Shown here piece after piece: positions 27,719-36,733 of a stretch of DNA of 64,000 nucleotides. Below the pieces are notes generated by a model. That model worked only from the letters and a program-made list of their open reading frames with translations. It searched no databases and was not told the DNA's origin. The stretch comes from Mariniblastus sp. (GTDB lineage: Bacteria > Planctomycetota > Planctomycetia > Pirellulales > Pirellulaceae). The position numbers and the translations under genes are program-made. The stretch lies in assembly GCA_022447605.1 (NCBI GenBank), contig JAKVBG010000007.1, positions 62,001 to 126,000 on the forward strand, in the 5' to 3' direction. How positions within the stretch are numbered: the stretch's first letter is position 1; each line of letters starts with the position of its first letter.

Positions 27719-29329
27719 TCAGTCTTTTTCCGGGGTCTCGACCTGGAACCCAGCCTGTTCAAAACGGTTTATTGTATCGGAACGGACGATCATCTCGAGT
27801 AATCGTTGCATCAGTTGCCGGTTTTTTGTCCCTTTGGAGATCGCCCAGGGCTGAACGGCCCGGGAATGCGTCGAGGGAGCAAGGGAAATGATTTCAATCT
27901 GTTGCATCGACTGCGGATCGGCCATCACGTTGGATCGGTAAACCAAGGCCGCATCCAGACCGCCGGCCAGCAACTGGCTGACCAGCGTGGGTCCCACATC
28001 GACCGTCACGGCCGAACGGGCTTCCAGTTGCTCATACAATCCGGCATAGGGGGGTGACGAAAGCAGCTGGCGGGTCAGCCAGCCGAGGGCCGACTGCTCC
28101 GGTTCGCAGATACCGATTCTCAGGTCGCTGGCCAACAGGTCCTGCGGGGACTCGATCCCCTCCGCCTGGGAACGTTGGACGGCCATCACGATCTCGTTAC
28201 TGCTGATGGTCACCGGTGATTCAAACCGATCCTGGACCTGTTCCAGGAACCGGAAATCACAGGCCAGGAAGGCGTCGGGGAACAGGTCGGGATCTGTGAT
28301 CGAGTTGATCGAGGCGACCAATTTTCCACAGCCTTCCCAGCGGGGGTAAACGTTGATGCCCTGCCGCCGGGCAAATTCCCGGACCTGCTGTTCCAGGACC
28401 GGCGTGAACATCGAGCCGAGGTACAGGTGGATTTCGGGGACCTCTTCCCACTGATCTCCCGGCTGGGCCGTGAAACCAAACTGACGGAATGTGGGGTTGC
28501 CCGTTTCCGGGGCCGTGGCATACCTGGCGAACTGGATGGCCAGGGTCGGGTGCCGGGTGGTGGAGACCACGCCGAGTCCGACTTCGCCGCTGAACTCATC
28601 CTGGGGATCGACCAGGGCGGCAATTTTCAGGACGGGCTGTTGGTTGGCCTGGTTCAGCTGGTTGACCGTCGTGTCCCAGAGGATGGCCGCATCCAGGTTG
28701 CCGGTGACCAGGGCCTGGGCGAGGGTCATCACGTTTTCGGCGTCTGTTTTCCGGTTCGCTTCCAGTGGCTCCAGCAGCCCGTCACGCCCGGCGACCTCCC
28801 GGGCGAGTTTGCCAATCGCCGCGCGGTTGGAGGTCAGCCCGTAGTTGAGTCCCGGACGATTGACCAGGTCGGCCAGGCTGTCGATTTCGAGTTGGCTGTC
28901 AGCGGCCACGGCAATCACGGGTCGCTGGATGGCGGCCGGAAAAATTTCTGCGATCGACTCTCCGTCTCGCCCCTTTTCCAGCAGCAGGTCATCAGCCAAC
29001 ACGACCAGGTCGGCACCCCGCTCGACACCCGATTCAAATTCGGTGGCGACCTGCCCGGCCAGTTCCCCCGAACCTCCGGTCCGCACGATTTCCACCCGGG
29101 CACCCATCCGTTCATTGAAATCGTCGATCAATTCCTGCACCGGCTTGGCAATACCGGAGGCACAGTAAACTCGCAGGTTGGTATCGTCGGCTGATGCCCG
29201 CTGTGCATCGGGCCGCAGACGGAGTGCCATCAAGATCAACAGGATCATTACGATGATCGACAGCATCCCGACCAGAGCGAATGGGACCTGGCCAGTCCGG
29301 GCAGCAGAGGGAGAACGACGGAGGGTCAT
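27719..29329 (-). CDS. Tandem-duplicated ModA-like periplasmic substrate-binding protein
   Basis: 536 residues. An N-terminal hydrophobic segment (LVGMLSIIVMILLILMALRL) acts as signal or anchor. Two type II binding-protein domains follow. The first, from about residue 45, has NLRVYCASGIAKPVQELIDD and RTGGSGELAGQV; the second, from about 300, has EIHLYLGSMFTPVLEQQVRE and RWEGCGKLVASI. The two halves share the ModA order of elements, including the later LGxxxxxxS-like loops. Two fused binding domains could raise capture efficiency or distinguish two oxyanions. Its ATG overlaps the stop of the LolD-like gene (29326-29329). Confidence 0.87.
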   Translation of the reverse strand: MTLRRSPSAARTGQVPFALVGMLSIIVMILLILMALRLRPDAQRASADDTNLRVYCASGIAKPVQELIDDFNERMGARVEIVRTGGSGELAGQVATEFESGVERGADLVVLADDLLLEKGRDGESIAEIFPAAIQRPVIAVAADSQLEIDSLADLVNRPGLNYGLTSNRAAIGKLAREVAGRDGLLEPLEANRKTDAENVMTLAQALVTGNLDAAILWDTTVNQLNQANQQPVLKIAALVDPQDEFSGEVGLGVVSTTRHPTLAIQFARYATAPETGNPTFRQFGFTAQPGDQWEEVPEIHLYLGSMFTPVLEQQVREFARRQGINVYPRWEGCGKLVASINSITDPDLFPDAFLACDFRFLEQVQDRFESPVTISSNEIVMAVQRSQAEGIESPQDLLASDLRIGICEPEQSALGWLTRQLLSSPPYAGLYEQLEARSAVTVDVGPTLVSQLLAGGLDAALVYRSNVMADPQSMQQIEIISLAPSTHSRAVQPWAISKGTKNRQLMQRLLEMIVRSDTINRFEQAGFQVETPEKD

Positions 29330-29991
29330 GGCTGTGGGCTCACTTCCTTCAGGGCACCCTCTTGAAGTGACCAGCAGTGGTCGGCATGCGCGTCGATCCG
29401 TTCGTCATGAGAGGCGACCAGCACGGCCCCTCCCGCATCGGCATAGTCGCGCAACACCCGGAAGACCAGTTCACTATTTTGCCGATCCAGGTTGCCGGTC
29501 GGTTCGTCGGCAATTACCAGATCCGGCTGGTGTACCAGCGCCCTGGCCAAGGCGCCCCGCTGCCGCTGGCCGTGGCTCAGCGCGTCCGGTTTGTGCAGCG
29601 CCCAATCGGTAAGGCCCACACGATCGAGCCAGGCATCGGCCCTGTCGTTTGAACTTCCTGCCGGCAAGCGCAGGTTGTCGCGCAGTGTCAGGTAAGGGAT
29701 CAGCTGCAGTGTTTGAAACAGGTAGCCGATCTGTCGGGAGCGCACCTGGGCCTTTTCGGTGTCTGCCAGCTGGTAGACCGACCGGCCCTTGATTTCGACA
29801 CGCCCTGCGGTCGGCCTCAACATCGTCCCGCAGTTGAGCAACAAGGTCGTCTTGCCAGCCCCGCTCTCGCCCAGCAGACCTACTAGTTGACCCGCCTGCA
29901 CATCCAGGTCGAGATGTTCCAGCACGACCCGATCGCCCGCCGGGTTGGCGTATCGATGAGAGAGGTCGGTCACATGGAGGATCGTTTCCAT
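29326..29991 (-). CDS. LolD/MacB-type ABC transporter ATP-binding protein
   Basis: 221 residues from METILHV at 29991, preceded by AAGGAGAG at ideal spacing. Walker A is GESGAGKT (41-48). The signature is LSHGQRQR (138-145), with His in place of the usual second Gly. Walker B runs into ADEPTGNLD (161-169), the LolD/MacB/FtsE hallmark. Such ATPases drive mechanotransmission by FtsX-fold permeases rather than classical import. It begins four bases after the MacB-like permease gene and overlaps the binding-protein gene. Confidence 0.9.
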   Translation of the reverse strand: METILHVTDLSHRYANPAGDRVVLEHLDLDVQAGQLVGLLGESGAGKTTLLLNCGTMLRPTAGRVEIKGRSVYQLADTEKAQVRSRQIGYLFQTLQLIPYLTLRDNLRLPAGSSNDRADAWLDRVGLTDWALHKPDALSHGQRQRGALARALVHQPDLVIADEPTGNLDRQNSELVFRVLRDYADAGGAVLVASHDERIDAHADHCWSLQEGALKEVSPQP

Positions 29992-29995
29992 TCGA

Positions 29996-31174
29996 TCAAC
30001 TCTCCTTGCCAATGGAATCGGCCGGTAAGCGGGTCGCCGAAAACAAGGCCGGAAAACAGGCGGTCAAAGCGGCCAACAGCACGGCCACCCCCAGGATGGT
30101 CAATGGTTGGGACCAGTCAATGGCAAACTTGTTACCGGTGGCCTGGAATGCCTGGAGCGAAAGCGAGTAGGAGACCAGCGCACCGGCGACCCCACCTAGC
30201 AGCGCCCCGACCAGGGTCAACACGACCGACCTACCTACCAACAGCAGCATCAAACGGACCGGCCCGTAGCCGATCGCCTGCAGGACGCCCGTTTCATTGC
30301 GCCGCTGGAGAGTATTCCAGCATGTCATCGCCACGATCGCCAAGGCCAACATGATCCACAGGCTGTTCTGGATGATTGACAGGTTGGCCTGGTTGAGTGA
30401 ACGGATGTTGAAGCGGGCGTCGGCCATCTGGTCGCGCCTCAGCAGGACCGCCTGGTCCGTGATGCGGGCCAATTCATTGCTCAGCACCACATCCGAATCG
30501 AGACCCGTGCGGGCACATTCCTCGCTGGTGCATTCGATCGCCTCGATCCGGCTCAGCTGGTTCGGTTTGTCGAGCAGCGATTGGGCCAGCTCCAGGTCGA
30601 CCAGGACAGCGGCGTCCTGCCACGTTCCATTGGATCGATTGACGCGGGCCACCGGCAGGGTTTGGCCGGCAATGGTGACTTGGGCCGGCTCGTCGCGCTG
30701 AATCCCGAGCGCCTCGGCCACCTGGCTGCCGAGCTGAACCTGTTCTTTCTCGATCGAGCGCTGCATGGGCGACTTCGGTCGCCCCGGCATGGGAACCGAG
30801 GCCGACAAGCCGACCAGGCGGGCGGCCGATCGCTTCTGGTTAAAACCGATTTCGGTCGGTTCTTCCAGCATCGGGATGAGGTGATTCAGCGAGGCGCGAT
30901 GTTCGAGCAGCTGCTGCAGCACGGCTTCATTCATCGTCTCCTCGCTGTACCCCCCTTGGACGTGATAAGCGACTTGATCGACCGCACTGGGCAGGATGAC
31001 CACGTTGGAGCCGATATCCCTCGCGTTGCGGGTCATCTCTTTTTCATAACCGGAACGGTTGATGGAAAAGAAGGTGACAGAGCCAACCATCACGGCGACC
31101 AGGCCGACCAACAGGCTGCTGGTTTTGCGACGGTGGACGATTTCTCGCAGGATTAAGGTAGGTGTGCTGATCAC
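29996..31174 (-). CDS. MacB/FtsX-fold ABC transporter permease
   Basis: 392 residues with the four-helix FtsX topology: one helix near the N-terminus (SSLLVGLVAVMVGSVTFF), a periplasmic domain of about 230 residues, then three C-terminal helices (IMLALAIVAMTCWNTL, GRSVVLTLVGALLGG and LTILGVAVLLAALTACF). The QRRNETGVLQAIGYG coupling segment is typical. It starts with GTG, overlapping the TGA of the preceding gene as GTGA. MacB/LolCE proteins push periplasmic substrates outward or extract lipoproteins; the 393-residue size and the partner ATPase fit this. The cargo is unknown, with the co-encoded secreted proteins as candidates. Confidence 0.88.
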   Translation of the reverse strand: MISTPTLILREIVHRRKTSSLLVGLVAVMVGSVTFFSINRSGYEKEMTRNARDIGSNVVILPSAVDQVAYHVQGGYSEETMNEAVLQQLLEHRASLNHLIPMLEEPTEIGFNQKRSAARLVGLSASVPMPGRPKSPMQRSIEKEQVQLGSQVAEALGIQRDEPAQVTIAGQTLPVARVNRSNGTWQDAAVLVDLELAQSLLDKPNQLSRIEAIECTSEECARTGLDSDVVLSNELARITDQAVLLRRDQMADARFNIRSLNQANLSIIQNSLWIMLALAIVAMTCWNTLQRRNETGVLQAIGYGPVRLMLLLVGRSVVLTLVGALLGGVAGALVSYSLSLQAFQATGNKFAIDWSQPLTILGVAVLLAALTACFPALFSATRLPADSIGKES

Positions 31175-32424
31175 AGTGACGTTACACCCGTTCCAGGTTT
31201 GAGACGGTGCCAGAAAATACCGATCAGGAACAGCAGGCCGAGCGTCAGGCTGCCCAACAGGAACCAGGGAATCCGCGGGGCGGCCTGTTCCCTCGGGCGG
31301 TCTGCTGCGGTGATATCCCCGGCCGGCGGGCGCGATTCTGCTGGGACAGGGGCATTCCCGGCATCCACGGTCGGTTCGGTCGGTTCGGTCGGTTCGGCCG
31401 GCGCTTCGAGTTCGTCCAGATCGTGGATGACGAGTCCCCCTCCCAGTGTGGCTGCCGGATCGATTCCGACCGCACCACCCTGCGGGTTGCTCTTCTGCAG
31501 GATCTGGGTCACTTCCGCCTGGACCAAGCTCGAGTGGGGGTCAAAATCGAGACTCGTTTCGGCCGCTCGTTCGTGGGCCAGTGTCCAGCGGTGCAGAATC
31601 TGTTGTCCATACAGCCATTCTTTGTCCAGATCGCATTCACAGTCGCGGCCACAGATACTGGCTCGCGCCACCAGTTTCTCCTGCAATTGGTCATCGGCTT
31701 CGATCGGCTCACCCAACACGACTCCCTGGCCGTACAGGACCACGACCACCGGTTTTTGAAATTCTCTGCGGATGGGTAATGGGTCAACCGATAACAGCAA
31801 CCATTCTTCCTGTTTCCGTTCCGAACTCGGTAAGCGATAGAAGGAGGGCCCCTGTTCGGGCGCTTTCTCGTACGACCACATCTGTTGGGTGACCGAGGCG
31901 ACGGCCTGCTCGACCGCTTGCCGGGCCACCGCGTCCTGTTGTTCGTCTCCCGATTCGATCAACAGGAACACGCACAAGCGGCGCGACAAATCATCGAGCA
32001 GGGAGGTTCGCAGAGGCGATTCGACCAGCTTGTCGATCTTCTCCTGCAGTTTGTCCGGGCTCCAGCAGCCGTACTTGCTACCTTGGCGGCTACCCAGACT
32101 GAAGCCGATCCCGGCATCGAGACTGTCTGCCTTGGCACCGCTGAGTCTCTGTTGCAATCTCTCTTGCAAGTATTCACCCCGGTCGACCCAGCCAAAATCG
32201 ATATTGGTCCGTTCCAGACCGGACCGCAGGATGGCATTCCAATTTTCCAGCTGGGCTGTTGTGGCACCTTCCGGTTTCAACAACCGGAGCGACCAAGGTT
32301 GTTGGTGGCTGCTGACAAAGGCCACGTCCCGCACACTGTACTTGCACGGAATGACGCTGGCCGGGTGGAACTCCGTCCCGGGCCAGAGGAGCAGCAACAG
32401 CAGTGCGGTTCTTATCAAGCTCAT
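31171..32424 (-). CDS. Uncharacterised secreted protein with CxxxCxC motif and C-terminal membrane anchor
   Basis: 417 residues. A signal peptide (LIRTALLLLLLWPGTEF) leads into a mostly polar periplasmic region. Cysteine motifs are IPCKYS near the N-terminus and CGRDCECD at about residue 270. A Pro/Thr/Glu-rich linker contains EPT repeats encoded by a 9-base tandem repeat. A C-terminal helix (IPWFLLGSLTLGLLFLIGIF) anchors it, leaving a short basic tail. I do not recognise the family. It lies 20 bases after the giant propeller gene and overlaps the MacB-like permease gene, so it is probably an accessory envelope component. The Cys-Asp cluster could bind a metal or an iron-sulfur centre; this is inference. 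Confidence 0.78.
   Translation of the reverse strand: MSLIRTALLLLLLWPGTEFHPASVIPCKYSVRDVAFVSSHQQPWSLRLLKPEGATTAQLENWNAILRSGLERTNIDFGWVDRGEYLQERLQQRLSGAKADSLDAGIGFSLGSRQGSKYGCWSPDKLQEKIDKLVESPLRTSLLDDLSRRLCVFLLIESGDEQQDAVARQAVEQAVASVTQQMWSYEKAPEQGPSFYRLPSSERKQEEWLLLSVDPLPIRREFQKPVVVVLYGQGVVLGEPIEADDQLQEKLVARASICGRDCECDLDKEWLYGQQILHRWTLAHERAAETSLDFDPHSSLVQAEVTQILQKSNPQGGAVGIDPAATLGGGLVIHDLDELEAPAEPTEPTEPTVDAGNAPVPAESRPPAGDITAADRPREQAAPRIPWFLLGSLTLGLLFLIGIFWHRLKPGTGVTSL
31369..31395. repeat. Three tandem copies of a 9-base unit inside a coding region
   Basis: GGTCGGTTC is repeated three times in phase with the reading frame and encodes Pro-Thr-Glu repeats in the linker of the secreted protein at 31171-32424. 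Copy number could vary without a frameshift. Confidence 0.75.
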
Positions 32425-32444
32425 TCAGGTTTTCCACCCCGCCG

Positions 32445-35400
32445 TTACTCGTCCGGCAGGCTTTCATTCACGCTGCGGGGAATAAAACCGATCGAGGTCT
32501 CCAGCCAGCTGCCACAGGAGCACCCCCCACCCCCCTCGGCCGAGAGGACCATCCCCTGGGCGGGCACCACGCTGATCCAGCAGTCGGTCCGCACGCGGGG
32601 AAAACGATTGACTTTGTCGTTCCGCACATCCCACCAGGTCGTCTCGCCCAGGCGTGTGAACAGACCTTGTGTGCTGAGCGAGTAACTGGAACAGCCGTGT
32701 CCGGGTGGGAATCCGCGGGTGATCGTCTGGCCACTGGCCAGGTCCATCACCTCCGGTCGCAAGTAGAGCAGTTCGCCCTGGATCGCCGGTCGGGAAATAT
32801 GTTTCCCATGGTGGTTGGTTTCCCAGGCCACGCTCCGCTTCCAGTTTCGTTGGCCCGTGTTCGGATCAAACGAGCGAATCGTAAACTCCTGGGCCTTCGC
32901 TTCGGAACCGGACAGGATCAGGCAGCGCTGCTTGGCGCTGCCGCCACCGGCCAGGTAGAGGCAGGACAGGTGACCTTGAAACGTTTCCAGTGGCTGGGCC
33001 CACAGCTTTTTACCCGTTTCCATCTCCAGGCAGACCAGTTCGTGCTGCTGGTTCTCATCGATGGAAATTCGCCGTGTCGCTCCCTGCACATGCTCCGGTG
33101 TGCGGTCTTCGATAAAGTAGAGCCGTCCATCCATCACGGTAATCGTCGGGTGCAGCACCAGGCCTGGGTACTTCCAAGCCGTCTCGCCACTACTGGCATC
33201 CAGTGCGAACAACAGGTCGCCCGCTACCAGGTGAGTATCGGCTCCAGCCGTCGAATCGAACCAGTGTTCTCCGCCCCACCAATCCAGATAGGTGGCGTCC
33301 CGTTTCATGGCTGTTCCCAACAACAGCTGGTCATGGCGAGCGATGTAACCCCAGGCCTTGGAGGGATCGGGGTTGTCCAGTGGCAACTGGAATCGCTTTT
33401 GAATATTTCCATTGCGACCATCGATCTTCCATGCTTCGTGCTCGGCCGCCACATACACGGCCTCGGTGTCGGCGCACCAATTGGAACAATCGTGCGGCAC
33501 ATTCCAGCGCATTACGGTTGGCGACTCGACACTCCACAGGATACTGCCACTGTAGCTGTCCAGAGCAATCATCCGCTGTTGTCCTTGCAGGAACAGTCGT
33601 CCGCCCACGGCCAGCGGTGATGGCTTGCGGTTTTGTCGATCAGTCTGGTAGCGGGGGCCCGGTCTGCCAACCCACTGGGCGACCAGGTCCTGCCGTGTGG
33701 AGGCCTGGGATAAGGTCTCGCCACCAAAGGCGCTGTTGTCCGCCTGCCCGTACATATGACTCCAGTCGCCGGCGCCCTTGAGCGGCTCACGTTTCCAGGC
33801 AACCTGGCTGCCGTCGTGCAGGATGCCACCGGCCGGTCGCACCAGTCGCCTTGCCTGGTCGTTGTTGTTCTCCGACAGCACGACCGTGGCAAACGCGGCC
33901 GGTAACTGTTCCAACGGGATGGCGATCGCCGAGAGTTGTTTGCCGTAGTGCACCACAGGTTCGCCCGTTTTCGATCGTTCCTGCCAGGCCTGGCGAACCC
34001 GCTGCGACGCGGCATCCGTTTCGGTCACCAGCACGACATGGAACTGACTGCCGGCAGCCAGATTGTAGGCCTGGTCGGCCATCGATTCACCGACCACGAT
34101 CGCCAGCCCGCGGGGATTGGCGGCCTGGTCAAGGATCGAGGCGATCTCCTTGGTGGGTTGGCTCTGGTTTCCGCGACCCCAGTCGAAATGAGTGTCCAAA
34201 GAATAGCTATTGCTGATTTCGGCATCGTCCGCCGCGCCACTGCGCAGTTGGTACTGGATCTCGCGGCGGTAGGGCAAATCGGAGAGGACGATCCGATGCG
34301 ACTGAGTGTTGTCGGTGGAACCTGAAATCCGACGAACCGCATCGCCACCGATGACATCCGCCATCGTGGGGCAAGCGCTCCGGGTTCCGTAGCGAATTTC
34401 CACCTGTCCCGAATCGAGATAATTCGCGTAGGGCCCCCAGGTCAGGAAACGGTTCTCGACCGGTGTTGTTACGGACGGTTCCGGGAAATCGGCTTTCCGC
34501 GATTCGTACAGTCGTTGCACGCTGGGACCATCCAGCGGCACCGAATAGAGCCGCACTTCGTGCAGCCCTCCTTGAAGTGGATAGTTCTCATTGGCGTCCT
34601 TGTACGCGCCCAGCGTGAAATGGCAGGCGTCCGAATAACTGATGGGCCCCTGCTCTGCCTGGCTGCTGGCTGCCAACGAGCCGTTGACATACAACCGCAT
34701 CTCCTGGCCATTGTAAGTTCCAACCAGGTGATTCCAGGTTTCGTTGACAAACGTTTTGGAGCTTTTCAGGTAAGTCAGTCCGCTGCCGCTACCGGCCAGG
34801 CCGAAAGAGAACTTGTCGTCGGAAAAACCGAGCACCCAGCCATGCTCGGTGGTGCCGTCATCCTGGATACATCCGACGACACCTCCCCATTGCATCGGCG
34901 CATCGACCCGGACCCAAGCTTCGGCAGAGATCGCCTCGCTGGGTAGCGACTTGATAAAACGTTTGTCAATCGGGAAAAAGCCGCCGTTCAAATCGACCCC
35001 TTCGACCTTATCCGATTCGCCGATCGCGATCGACTTGGCTGTTCCTGACAAGACAGCCTGGGCGTCCCCTTCCTGGTCCAGGACGTGGGCGCTCTTCAGA
35101 TGGGTTGTGTTGACAGGCTGACCCGTGCCATCCCGCATGCCGGATCGATGGAACACCCAGCGATGCAGCAGGTTTTTTTCGCGCACTGCGGGTACCGGGG
35201 GTGAGGGCGCGCTCTCCTGTGTGGGGCGTTGTCCCGGCTTCCAGGACGTGGGCGCCGTCTCCGAAAACCCGTACAGCTTTCCTTGATCGGTAGAAACGAT
35301 TAGCTGTTGTCCAGCCACGGCCAACCCGTAGGCGCGGCCTTCCACCTTGGCAGACCAGGTGATCTCGCCCGTTTCGGCATCGACGGCCGTCACATGATCG

Positions 35401-36494
35401 CGCCCACCGACCAGCAGGTGTCGACCGGAGCGAATCAGTTCCAGCGGTTCATCCACACTCCGCTCCCACTGGAGTTCGTTCCCTTGCCGTTTGGCCGCCA
35501 TCAGTTTTTCGCCATCAATTACGAAGAAGAACTCCGGGTCGACCACAATCGATCGCCCCCGGGGAAATGAGGCGACTCGCTCTTTCCCTTGAAAGACACC
35601 GACTTGACCGCTGCGGGCTTCGCGGCCCCCCTCGGCACGAACCACGTCCCCCGACGGTGTCAGCACGATCGTCACGCCACCCCCACCGGGAAGGTTCCCC
35701 AGTTTCTTGCCCGTGGTTCGGTCAAACAACAACGGGGCCACGCGCCCCTGGGGCACAATCAGTCGATTCTCGGCCACCAGCAACGATCCCTCCAGTGTCG
35801 CATCCGGGTGCTCCACGACGAACGTGGGCCGGTCGGTTGAGACTTCACCCGTTGTGGCATCCACGGCGCAGATGTAAGACTCTCGCCACGGCATGAACGA
35901 GGCGGCGAAATAGGCGATGCCATCGCGGACCGTAATCCCGGTGCGGATCGGGTAGCAACTGATCAGCCGGTCATTGTTGATCAACCGCCGGTTCTCGGCG
36001 TGCTTTGCTTCGCTGGGACTGAATTTCCATTGCAGTTTTCCGCTCGACTTGTCGAGGCAGTAGGCGTAGCCGTCGTCACAGCCAAAATAGAGACGATCGC
36101 CGGCCACCGTCGGCGCCAGGCGGATGGGTCCGTTGGCTACGAAGGTCCATTGCGGCTGGCCCGTTGCCAGGTCGAGGGCAAATAGCGAGTCCTGGCTGGA
36201 GGACCCGAAAAACAGGAGCTCTCCATCGCTGACCGGGTGAAAACAGGCGTCGTAGCCCCGCATGGCGGGCAGGTCACGGATCTTGGCATAGGCGTCCCAG
36301 CGGGCCGGTCCATCCCAGGCTGGGTCGGGAGCCACGGGGGATTGCCAGGACCAGGCGGGTGCCAGCTTGGAACAGTCGAGCTGGGCTTCCGCGTTCCCCG
36401 AGCGGGCGTTATCCGCGCGGTACGTGGTCCAGGACTGTGCCTCGCAGCGGGACACGACGACTGCACAAAACAGAGAAAGAAAGAGATGTTTCAC
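32445..36494 (-). CDS. Giant secreted mosaic: PQQ-type propeller, LamG, Fn3-like, methyltransferase-like region, second propeller
   Basis: 1349 residues starting at GTG 36494 (GGGAGA upstream). The signal peptide is short (LFLSLFCAVVVSRCEA). A first beta-propeller with PQQ-type repeats (for example ALDLATGQPQWTF, AVDAETGEITWSA) fills about 25-420. A LamG/concanavalin-like domain covers about 455-660 (AEAWVRVDAPMQWGG, WNHLVGTYNGQEMRLYVNG). A beta-sandwich follows, then a Rossmann-like segment (GLAIVVGESMADQAYNLA, later RLVRPAGGIL) resembling a degenerate methyltransferase. A second propeller runs from about 905 to the end, with a terminal GGGGCSCGSW motif. It is first in the operon. PQQ binding is not demonstrated, as many such repeats are purely structural. 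Confidence 0.87.
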   Translation of the reverse strand: MKHLFLSLFCAVVVSRCEAQSWTTYRADNARSGNAEAQLDCSKLAPAWSWQSPVAPDPAWDGPARWDAYAKIRDLPAMRGYDACFHPVSDGELLFFGSSSQDSLFALDLATGQPQWTFVANGPIRLAPTVAGDRLYFGCDDGYAYCLDKSSGKLQWKFSPSEAKHAENRRLINNDRLISCYPIRTGITVRDGIAYFAASFMPWRESYICAVDATTGEVSTDRPTFVVEHPDATLEGSLLVAENRLIVPQGRVAPLLFDRTTGKKLGNLPGGGGVTIVLTPSGDVVRAEGGREARSGQVGVFQGKERVASFPRGRSIVVDPEFFFVIDGEKLMAAKRQGNELQWERSVDEPLELIRSGRHLLVGGRDHVTAVDAETGEITWSAKVEGRAYGLAVAGQQLIVSTDQGKLYGFSETAPTSWKPGQRPTQESAPSPPVPAVREKNLLHRWVFHRSGMRDGTGQPVNTTHLKSAHVLDQEGDAQAVLSGTAKSIAIGESDKVEGVDLNGGFFPIDKRFIKSLPSEAISAEAWVRVDAPMQWGGVVGCIQDDGTTEHGWVLGFSDDKFSFGLAGSGSGLTYLKSSKTFVNETWNHLVGTYNGQEMRLYVNGSLAASSQAEQGPISYSDACHFTLGAYKDANENYPLQGGLHEVRLYSVPLDGPSVQRLYESRKADFPEPSVTTPVENRFLTWGPYANYLDSGQVEIRYGTRSACPTMADVIGGDAVRRISGSTDNTQSHRIVLSDLPYRREIQYQLRSGAADDAEISNSYSLDTHFDWGRGNQSQPTKEIASILDQAANPRGLAIVVGESMADQAYNLAAGSQFHVVLVTETDAASQRVRQAWQERSKTGEPVVHYGKQLSAIAIPLEQLPAAFATVVLSENNNDQARRLVRPAGGILHDGSQVAWKREPLKGAGDWSHMYGQADNSAFGGETLSQASTRQDLVAQWVGRPGPRYQTDRQNRKPSPLAVGGRLFLQGQQRMIALDSYSGSILWSVESPTVMRWNVPHDCSNWCADTEAVYVAAEHEAWKIDGRNGNIQKRFQLPLDNPDPSKAWGYIARHDQLLLGTAMKRDATYLDWWGGEHWFDSTAGADTHLVAGDLLFALDASSGETAWKYPGLVLHPTITVMDGRLYFIEDRTPEHVQGATRRISIDENQQHELVCLEMETGKKLWAQPLETFQGHLSCLYLAGGGSAKQRCLILSGSEAKAQEFTIRSFDPNTGQRNWKRSVAWETNHHGKHISRPAIQGELLYLRPEVMDLASGQTITRGFPPGHGCSSYSLSTQGLFTRLGETTWWDVRNDKVNRFPRVRTDCWISVVPAQGMVLSAEGGGGCSCGSWLETSIGFIPRSVNESLPDE

Positions 36495-36733
36495 CGTTAA
36501 TCTCCCGGCCTATTGGTTCGAGCGTTGAGGTCTATCTTGTACCAATTATTGGCAAAAGCCAATCATTGGACGACGGCTGCCATCCATTTTCCGCCTAACG
36601 TTTCTGGAATTTGCCCGGAATTGACCAATATTTCAAGTTCCGTCCCGAATCGCCTTTCGCTTTCGCCATCACTCCCTGATTGGATAGACTCATGGAGATG
36701 GTTGATTTTCTTTTTACGCCTCCGGGATGAATC

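Noticed and set aside
31369-31395. Tandem 9-base repeat as a possible CRISPR-like or regulatory array
   Set aside because: It lies in phase within a coding region and encodes EPT repeats in a linker.
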